Position numbers and translations under genes: made by a program
Shown here: in pieces, positions 13,179 through 18,152 of the stretch
Layout of the letters: each line of letters opens with the position of its first letter
Position numbering within the stretch: position 1 is the stretch's first letter
The notes under the pieces: generated by a model
What the model was told of the DNA's origin: nothing
Database searches by the model: none
The model's input: the letters and a program-made list of their open reading frames with translations, nothing else
Origin: DATHGT01 sp035317605
GTDB lineage: Bacteria > Methylomirabilota > Methylomirabilia > Rokubacteriales > CSP1-6
Direction of reading: 5' to 3'
Length of the DNA stretch: 18,152 bases
Assembly (NCBI GenBank): GCA_035317605.1
Contig: DATHGT010000187.1
Coordinates: forward strand, 1 to 18,152

Positions 13179-15350
13179 GTGTCCGACTACTCGCTGGGCA
13201 TCGACATCGGCGGCACGTTCACCGACCTCGTGGTCTACGACCACTCGGGCGGCCGGCCGTGGAGCCGCAAGGTGCTCACCACCCACGACGATCCGGCGCG
13301 CGCCGTCGCCGCGGGTGTCGCCGCCCTGCTGCGGGAGGGCGCGATCGATCCCGCGCGGGTCGGCCGCGTGGTGCACGCGACCACGCTCTTCACCAACGCC
13401 CTGATCGAGCGACAGGGCGCGCCCACGGGGCTCATCACCACCGCGGGATTCGCCGACACGCTCGAGATCCAGCGCGAGCGCAAGTTCGAGCTGTACGACC
13501 TGGCCATCGCGCGGCCGGAGCCGCTGGTCCCGCGCGACCGCCGCCTCGAAGTCGACGAGCGCGTGAAGGCCGACGGCTCGGTGAGGCGCCCGCTCGATCG
13601 CGCGCAGGTCGAAGCGCGCGCGGACCAGCTCGTCGACGCGGGAGTGACGTCCATCGCGATCGCCTTCCTGCACGCCTACGCCAACCCGGCTCACGAGGCC
13701 GAGGCCGCGCGTGTCGTCGCCGCGCGACATCCGATGATCGCGGTCACCGCGTCGCACGAAGTCGCCGCGGAGATCCGCGAGTACGAGCGTACGTCGACGG
13801 CCGTCGCCAACGCCTACATCAAGCCGCTGGCCGCGCGCTACCTCGCGCTGATGGCGACTCGCCTGGCCGAGCTGGGATTGCCGGCGCCGCTGCTCCTGAT
13901 GCTCTCGAGCGGCGGCCTCACTCACGTGGCCGAGGCCCAGCGCACGCCGGTGCAGATGCTGGAGTCCGGTCCCGCCGCCGGGGCCATCGCCGCCGCGTTC
14001 TTCGGGCGAGAGGATCAACCAACATGGGGGGCTCCGGGCGCCCCCCATACCCCCCAGGGGCGGCTCGGAGACGCCGCGGCGGAGCCGCGGCGCCCCTCGT
14101 CTCGCATTCTGGCGTTCGACATGGGGGGCACCACGGCCAAGCTCTCGCTCGTGGACGGCGGCGAGCCGCTCACCGCGTATGCGTTCGAGGCCGCGCGCCA
14201 GCGGCGCTTCGTCGAGGGCAGCGGGCTGCCGATCCGCATCTCGACCATCGAGCTGATCGAGATCGGCGCGGGCGGCGGCTCCATCGCCCACGTCGACGAG
14301 ATCGGTCTGCTCAAGGTCGGGCCGCTCAGCGCGGGCTCCCAACCCGGTCCCGCCGCGTATGGGCTCGGCGGCGTCGAGCCGACGGTCACCGACGCGGATT
14401 TCCTGCTCGGCTATCTCAACCCCGACTACTTCGCGGGCGGCGAGGTGGCGGTCGATCTCACGGCCGCGCGCGCCGCGGTCGAACGATTGGCCGCGCGGGT
14501 CGGGCTCTCGCCGACGGAAACCGCGTGGGGTATTCACGACGTGGTCAACGAGAACATGGCGGGCGCCGCGCGCGTGCACGTGGCCGAGCGCGGCCGCGAC
14601 CCACGCGACTACGCGCTGCTCTGCACCGGCGGCGCCGGTCCCGTTCACGCCTACTACGTCGCCAGGAAGCTCGGCCTGGCGCGCGTGATCTGTCCGCCGT
14701 CGGCTGGTGTCGCTTCCGCGCTTGGGTTGCTCGTGGCCCCCGCCCGCGTGGATCGGGTGACGACGGTCGGCATCGGTCTCGATCGCGGCAACATCGCCGA
14801 GCTCGAGAGCGCGTTCCGCCGTCTGGAAGACGAAGCGCGCGCGGTGCTCGCCGATACGGGACTTCCGCTGGAGACCGCGACCGTTCGCCGGCTCGCCGAC
14901 GGCCGCTTCATGGGCCAGGGCTTCGATCTCGTGGTCACGCTGCCCGACGGACCGTACGATGCGAGCGACCAGACCCGCCGCCGCTTGCAGGCCGCGTTCG
15001 AGAACGCTTACCGCGAGAAGTTCTCGCTCACCCCGCCCGACGTCCCCGTGGAGTTCATCAACGTCCGCATCGCCGTCCGCGCCCCCGTGGCCGGCGCCGA
15101 CGTGGTGGTCAAGGGTCCGGTCGGTGGCGACACGGGCAGCTCGATCAAGGGCACGCGCCCGGCGTACTTCCCCGAGGCCGGAGGCTTCGTCCCCACGAAG
15201 GTCTACGACCGCTATCGGTTACGCGCGGGCGACGAGCTCACCGGCCCCGCCGTCGTCGAGGAAGAGGGCTCGACGCTGGTCATCGGCCCCGGCGGCCGCG
15301 CGAAGGTCGCCGCGACCGGCAACATCGTGCTCGTGATCGCCGAAGCTTAA
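13179..15350 (+). CDS. Hydantoinase/oxoprolinase subunit A (HyuA family), with an in-frame repeat insertion
   Basis: This 723-residue ATP-dependent amidohydrolase subunit is of the HyuA/acetone carboxylase beta/5-oxoprolinase family. With subunit B it opens lactam or hydantoin rings using ATP. LGIDIGGTFTDLVVYD (6-21) is the first nucleotide-binding motif. GQGFDL and a C-terminal domain follow the second motif, DMGGTTAK (314-321). Between FFGR (274-277) and ILAFDMGG lie about 32 residues rich in Pro/Gly/Ala/Arg. I recall about ten in relatives, so roughly 23 residues are extra and correspond to the palindromic element. The frame is uninterrupted. The GTG start is three bases after the binding-protein stop. 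The stop overlaps that of the convergent M20 peptidase. Without substrate data, hydantoinase cannot be told from oxoprolinase. Confidence 0.93.
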   Translation: MSDYSLGIDIGGTFTDLVVYDHSGGRPWSRKVLTTHDDPARAVAAGVAALLREGAIDPARVGRVVHATTLFTNALIERQGAPTGLITTAGFADTLEIQRERKFELYDLAIARPEPLVPRDRRLEVDERVKADGSVRRPLDRAQVEARADQLVDAGVTSIAIAFLHAYANPAHEAEAARVVAARHPMIAVTASHEVAAEIREYERTSTAVANAYIKPLAARYLALMATRLAELGLPAPLLLMLSSGGLTHVAEAQRTPVQMLESGPAAGAIAAAFFGREDQPTWGAPGAPHTPQGRLGDAAAEPRRPSSRILAFDMGGTTAKLSLVDGGEPLTAYAFEAARQRRFVEGSGLPIRISTIELIEIGAGGGSIAHVDEIGLLKVGPLSAGSQPGPAAYGLGGVEPTVTDADFLLGYLNPDYFAGGEVAVDLTAARAAVERLAARVGLSPTETAWGIHDVVNENMAGAARVHVAERGRDPRDYALLCTGGAGPVHAYYVARKLGLARVICPPSAGVASALGLLVAPARVDRVTTVGIGLDRGNIAELESAFRRLEDEARAVLADTGLPLETATVRRLADGRFMGQGFDLVVTLPDGPYDASDQTRRRLQAAFENAYREKFSLTPPDVPVEFINVRIAVRAPVAGADVVVKGPVGGDTGSSIKGTRPAYFPEAGGFVPTKVYDRYRLRAGDELTGPAVVEEEGSTLVIGPGGRAKVAATGNIVLVIAEA
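14024..14092 (+). repeat. Two-hairpin palindromic element, copy A (inside hyuA)
   Basis: Hairpin 1 is ATGGGGGGC, a 7-base loop and GCCCCCCAT (14024-14048), followed by ACCCCCC. After a 23-base spacer, hairpin 2 is CGCCGCGGC-GGA-GCCGCGGCG (14072-14092), nine perfect pairs. Length is 69 bases, a multiple of three, and the reading frame of hyuA continues through it. It encodes about residues 283-305. AGGGGCG (14056-14062) can also pair with CGCCCCT (14091-14097), and GCGAGA (14006-14011) with TCTCGC (14100-14105), so outer stems are possible. Copy B lies at 10045-10110. Confidence 0.78.
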
Positions 15351-16759
15351 GGAGTCGAGGCGAGCGCCTTCACGAGGCTGTGCAGGAAGTCGCGGCCGGC
15401 GTAGAGGTCGCGGATGCCGATGCGCTCGTCGCGGCCGTGGGTGCGGTTGTCGTCAGCGTCGGTGAAGAGACCCGACACTCCATAGGTCGGAATGCCGGCG
15501 TTGCGCAGATAGCGGCCGTCGGTGGCTCCCGTCCCCATCGTCGGGATCACCAGCGCGCCCGGGAACATCGCGTCGGTCAGGCGCTGGACGTGGGCCATGA
15601 CCTGGGGGTCGAGCGGAGAGGGCGGGCTCGGGGTCGGCGGGCTGTTCGACGTGACCTTGATCTGCTCGTCGGCAAGGATCCGGACGAGGGTCTGCTGCAC
15701 CTCCTCCCACGGCTCGCCGGGGAGCATTCGACAGTTCACCATCGCGCGAGCGAGCTGGGGGAGGGCGTTGTTCGCGTGACCGCCCTCGAGCCGGGTGGCC
15801 ACGCACGTCGTGCGCAGCACCGCGTTGAAGCCCGAGTCGGCCGACAGCCGCGAGACCGCGCCGGGATCGGGCGGCGTCGTGATCACCCCCCGCATGTCGG
15901 CGGCGAGGGCTTCCCCGCGCAGGGCGGCGCTCCGCTCGAAGAACACGCGCGTGGTCTCGTTGAGCGCGACGGGAAAGTCGAACTTGGCCAGGCGGGTGAG
16001 CCCTTCGGCCAGACGGTAGATCGCGTTGTCGCGCTCGGGCCGCGAGCTGTGGCCGCCCTTGTTGGTGACTTCCAGGCGGAAGGACACGATCACCTTCTCG
16101 CTCGTCTGGACCCGCAAGACGACGTGACGCCCGTCGCGTAGCTCGCCACCGCCGCCCTCGTTGATCGCCATCTCGGCGTCGATGAGGCTCCGGTGGTTGG
16201 CCAGGAGCCAGCGGACCCCGTTGTAGGGAGAGGTCAGCTCCTCGTCGGCGGTGAGGGCCAGCACGAGATCCCGCTGCGGCACGAAGCCCTCGCGTCGGAG
16301 GCGGATGAACGTGTCGACGAAGATCGCGGCCATCGCCTTGTCGTCGATGGTGCCGCGCCCGTAGAAGTAGCCGTCCTTCTCGGTGAGCTTGAAGGGATCG
16401 AACGACCAGTCCTCGCGGCGCGCCTCCACGACGTCGAGGTGGGCGAGCAGGAGCAGCGGCTTGCCGCCGCCGCTGCCGCGGTAGCGCGCCACCAGGTTGC
16501 CCTTGCGCGGATGCGGGGCCAGCACCTGCACGTCGGCCGCCGGGAAGCCGGCCGCTTTCAGGCGCGCGGCCATGGCCTCGGCGGCCGTGGTCGTGTTGCC
16601 CACCGAGTCGCTGGTGTTGATCTCCACCAGCTCCTGGTAGATCGCGCGGAACTCGCGCGGCTCGGGCGCGGGCGTCTGGCCTGTTGCCCCTCCGGCCGCG
16701 ACGACAATGACGGCCAGCGCGATCAGGAAGGTGACGCGTCCCACCGATCGATCGTGCAT
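15347..16759 (-). CDS. Secreted M20-family metallopeptidase/amidohydrolase
   Basis: This 470-residue zinc enzyme hydrolyses peptides or N-acyl amino acids. It has an N-terminal signal sequence (Arg4, Arg8, a hydrophobic run about 9-25, probable cleavage near ATG-QT), so it acts outside the cytoplasmic membrane. Metal and catalytic residues are readable: LLLLAHLDVV with His107 and Asp109, YGRGTIDDKA with Asp139, TADEE with Glu173/Glu174, INEGGGG with Glu201, NKGGHSSRPE in the lid domain and late DNRTHGRDERI with His441. The ATG is fixed by GGAGG seven bases before it; the frame remains open 33 codons further upstream without support. It lies convergently between hydantoinase A and B, sharing a TTAA at the stop with A. 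Confidence 0.93.
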   Translation of the reverse strand: MHDRSVGRVTFLIALAVIVVAAGGATGQTPAPEPREFRAIYQELVEINTSDSVGNTTTAAEAMAARLKAAGFPAADVQVLAPHPRKGNLVARYRGSGGGKPLLLLAHLDVVEARREDWSFDPFKLTEKDGYFYGRGTIDDKAMAAIFVDTFIRLRREGFVPQRDLVLALTADEELTSPYNGVRWLLANHRSLIDAEMAINEGGGGELRDGRHVVLRVQTSEKVIVSFRLEVTNKGGHSSRPERDNAIYRLAEGLTRLAKFDFPVALNETTRVFFERSAALRGEALAADMRGVITTPPDPGAVSRLSADSGFNAVLRTTCVATRLEGGHANNALPQLARAMVNCRMLPGEPWEEVQQTLVRILADEQIKVTSNSPPTPSPPSPLDPQVMAHVQRLTDAMFPGALVIPTMGTGATDGRYLRNAGIPTYGVSGLFTDADDNRTHGRDERIGIRDLYAGRDFLHSLVKALASTP

Positions 16760-16806
16760 CGTCGCACCTCCGTCCCGTGGCGAAAACGGGCCGTCGTTCC
16801 CCCGAA

Positions 16807-16818
16807 AGTGTCGACACT
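16807..16818. promoter_or_regulatory. Perfect 12-bp palindrome in the M20/hydantoinase B divergent region
   Basis: AGTGTCGACACT is a perfect 12-bp inverted repeat without spacer in the 140-base region between divergent genes. It is 47 bases upstream of the peptidase ATG and 45 bases upstream of the hydantoinase B -35. The size and location fit an operator for a dimeric regulator controlling one or both genes, but no regulator gene is in the window and a chance GC-rich palindrome is possible. The remainder of the region holds the peptidase ribosome site and the hydantoinase B promoter. Confidence 0.35.
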
Positions 16819-16863
16819 GCATACCACCGTGGCTCCCCGCTGTCGAGGAACCCGCCATCGGGC

Positions 16864-16892
16864 TTGATTTCCGTCCGCCGTTTCTCTACGGT
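16864..16892 (+). promoter_or_regulatory. Promoter TTGATT-N17-TACGGT of hydantoinase B (leaderless)
   Basis: This is the same -35 and -10 hexamers, with the same 17-base spacing, as upstream of the binding-protein gene, within identical CTTGATTTC and CTACGGTCACG blocks. The -10 ends seven bases before the ATG, so the transcript should start at or next to it. There is no Shine-Dalgarno sequence. The match gives subunit B its own promoter, needed because the peptidase gene separates it from subunit A. Confidence 0.6.
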
Positions 16893-16899
16893 CACGCTC

Positions 16900-18152
16900 A
16901 TGACCACGCGGCTCGACGCGGTGACGCTGGAAGTGTTGTGGACGCGGACCATCTCGGTGGTGGACGAGGCGGCCAAGGCCATCGTGCGGACGTCGTTCTC
17001 GACCCTGTCCAACGAGGCCAACGACTTCGCGTGCGTGCTGACGGACTCGCGCGGGTTCGCGCTGGCCCAGAACTCCGGGAGCATCCCCTCGTTCATCGGC
17101 TGTCTGCCCGCCACCGTGCGGCACTTCCTGCGCGCGTTCGGTCCGGACGGGTTCCGGCCGGGCGACGTGCTGATCACCAACGACGCGTGGCTCGGCACCG
17201 GGCACATGAGCGACGTGTGCGTGCTCAAGCCGATCTTCCATCGCGGCCTGCTCGTCGCCTTCTCGGCCACCACGGCGCACATGCCCGACATCGGCGGGCG
17301 GGTACGGGCCATCGAGGCGCGCGAGGTATTCGAGGAAGGCTTCCACATCCCGCTCACCAAGCTCGTCCGCGAGGGACGGCCCGACACCACGCTGATCGAG
17401 CTGCTGCGCGCCAACGTGCGGACCCCGGATCAGACCATGGGCGACATCTGGGCGCAGGCCGGAGCGAATGAGCTCATGGAGCGCCGGGTGGTCGCGCTGA
17501 TGGACGACTACCGGTTGGAGGCGCTCGAGCCGCTGGGCGACGAGCTGTTCTCGCGGTCCGAGCGCGCGATGCGGCAGGCCATCAGCGCGGTGCCCGACGG
17601 CACCTATCGCTACGGCTTCCGCACCGACGGCACCGACGTCCCCTTCGACTTCCAGCTCGCGTTGACGGTGGCGGGCGACGAGATCGTGGCCGACTACACA
17701 GGCACCTCGCCCCAGCAGCCGCGCGCGATCAACTGCGTGCTCGCCTACACCTACGCGATGACCGCCTACGCCGTCCGCTGCGCGCTGCTGCCGACCCTCG
17801 CCAACAACGAGGGCATGTACCGGCCCGTGCGAGTCATCGCGCCCGAGGGCTGTCTGCTGAACCCGCGCTTCCCCGCCGCCGTGGTGAGCCGGGCGGTGAC
17901 GGGCCACTACGTCCCCGCTCTCGTGCTGGGAGCGCTCCATCAGGTGATTCCCGATCGGGTGATGGCCGCCGCCGGCTCGCCGCTGTGGGCGCTGACTCAG
18001 TCAGGTCTGCGCGCCGACGGGCGTCCCTACACGAACGTGATGTTCTTCAACGGCGGCATGGGGGCGACGGCCGGGGGCGACGGCGAGCCCGTGCTCTCGT
18101 GGCCGAGCAACATCTCGTCCACGCCGGTGGAGATCGCCGAGCGCAACAGCCC
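16900..18152 (+). CDS. Hydantoinase/oxoprolinase subunit B (HyuB family), 3' end outside window
   Basis: The frame is open from this ATG to the window edge (417 residues; the family usually runs above 500). It is the partner of HyuA in ATP-dependent hydantoin/lactam hydrolysis. Family landmarks are LEVLWTRTISVVDEAAKAI (10-28), RTSFSTLSNEANDFACVLTD (30-49), GDVLITNDAWLGTGHMSDV (88-106), HMPDIGGRVRA, EGFHIPLTKLVREG, and VADYTGTSPQQPRAINC. The start is supported by the promoter directly before it and by the typical N-terminal length. It begins MTT, like the binding protein. The gene is separated from hyuA by the convergent peptidase, which is unusual because A and B are normally adjacent. Confidence 0.92.
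   Translation, partial: MTTRLDAVTLEVLWTRTISVVDEAAKAIVRTSFSTLSNEANDFACVLTDSRGFALAQNSGSIPSFIGCLPATVRHFLRAFGPDGFRPGDVLITNDAWLGTGHMSDVCVLKPIFHRGLLVAFSATTAHMPDIGGRVRAIEAREVFEEGFHIPLTKLVREGRPDTTLIELLRANVRTPDQTMGDIWAQAGANELMERRVVALMDDYRLEALEPLGDELFSRSERAMRQAISAVPDGTYRYGFRTDGTDVPFDFQLALTVAGDEIVADYTGTSPQQPRAINCVLAYTYAMTAYAVRCALLPTLANNEGMYRPVRVIAPEGCLLNPRFPAAVVSRAVTGHYVPALVLGALHQVIPDRVMAAAGSPLWALTQSGLRADGRPYTNVMFFNGGMGATAGGDGEPVLSWPSNISSTPVEIAERNS

Noticed and set aside
11565..14648. Minus-strand open frame of about 1027 codons opposite the binding protein and hydantoinase A
   Set aside because: It is antisense to two clearly conserved genes and its low-complexity His/Arg/Asp-rich translation is typical of a GC-driven shadow.
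11765..16141. Very long plus-strand open frame (about 1458 codons) crossing several genes
   Set aside because: It runs out of frame through the binding protein and hydantoinase A and antisense to the peptidase. Its translation is Arg/Gly/Ala-rich with no domain. High GC makes stop codons rare in shadow frames.
15453..17414. Minus-strand open frame of about 653 codons over the peptidase and hydantoinase B
   Set aside because: It is a shifted frame of the M20 gene and antisense to hydantoinase B, with no conserved motif.
1..18152. tRNA, rRNA, CRISPR array, insertion sequence or prophage genes
   Set aside because: All gaps are 142 bases or shorter. I saw no cloverleaf, no regularly spaced direct repeats and no transposase or integrase motifs on either strand.

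Overview
This is a very GC-rich, densely packed stretch of bacterial chromosome. It holds sixteen protein-coding genes, two of them cut by the window edges, and no RNA gene, CRISPR array or transposase that I can see. The longest gaps between genes are about 140 bases, and each is described in the feature list. The GC content, the orphan family-5 binding protein beside hydantoinase/oxoprolinase genes, and the soil-type gene mix would suit an uncultured soil lineage such as Rokubacteria/Methylomirabilota. That placement is an inference from gene content, not a demonstrated taxonomy.

Region 1 (1-4787) looks like cell-envelope and amino-sugar salvage. It contains the C-terminal end of a family-3 glycosidase of NagZ type (+), a sodium:solute symporter (-), an orphan MlaC-like lipid-binding protein (-), a BadF/NagK-type sugar kinase (+), a PAP2 lipid phosphatase (+) and a small cysteine-containing DUF1636-like protein (+). 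Glycosidase, importer and amino-sugar kinase together suggest recycling of peptidoglycan sugars. The phosphatase could act on a lipid carrier.

Region 2 (4852-11568) is a run of minus-strand genes read from right to left. An RNB-domain ribonuclease, ferrochelatase and protoporphyrinogen oxidase overlap end to end. After a structured gap come a YbaK/EbsC-type editing protein, an unrecognised 74-residue protein, an APC permease resembling plant polyamine transporters, and a Uma2-type nuclease-fold protein.

Region 3 (11631-18152) is a catabolic set on the plus strand. It contains a secreted family-5 ABC substrate-binding protein, hydantoinase/oxoprolinase subunit A, and subunit B, which runs off the window. 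A convergent secreted M20 peptidase lies between A and B. The binding protein and subunit B share nearly identical promoters placed so that their transcripts should begin at or beside the start codon.

The most unusual signal is a two-hairpin palindromic element of 66-69 bases that occurs twice. One copy sits in frame inside the hydantoinase A gene, just before its second nucleotide-binding motif. The other forms the C-terminal tail of the ribonuclease, immediately before ferrochelatase. The two copies share the first hairpin arms exactly, and the second hairpin differs by one compensated base pair. This resembles the coding-region palindromic elements known in Rickettsia, but I recognise no described family for it.
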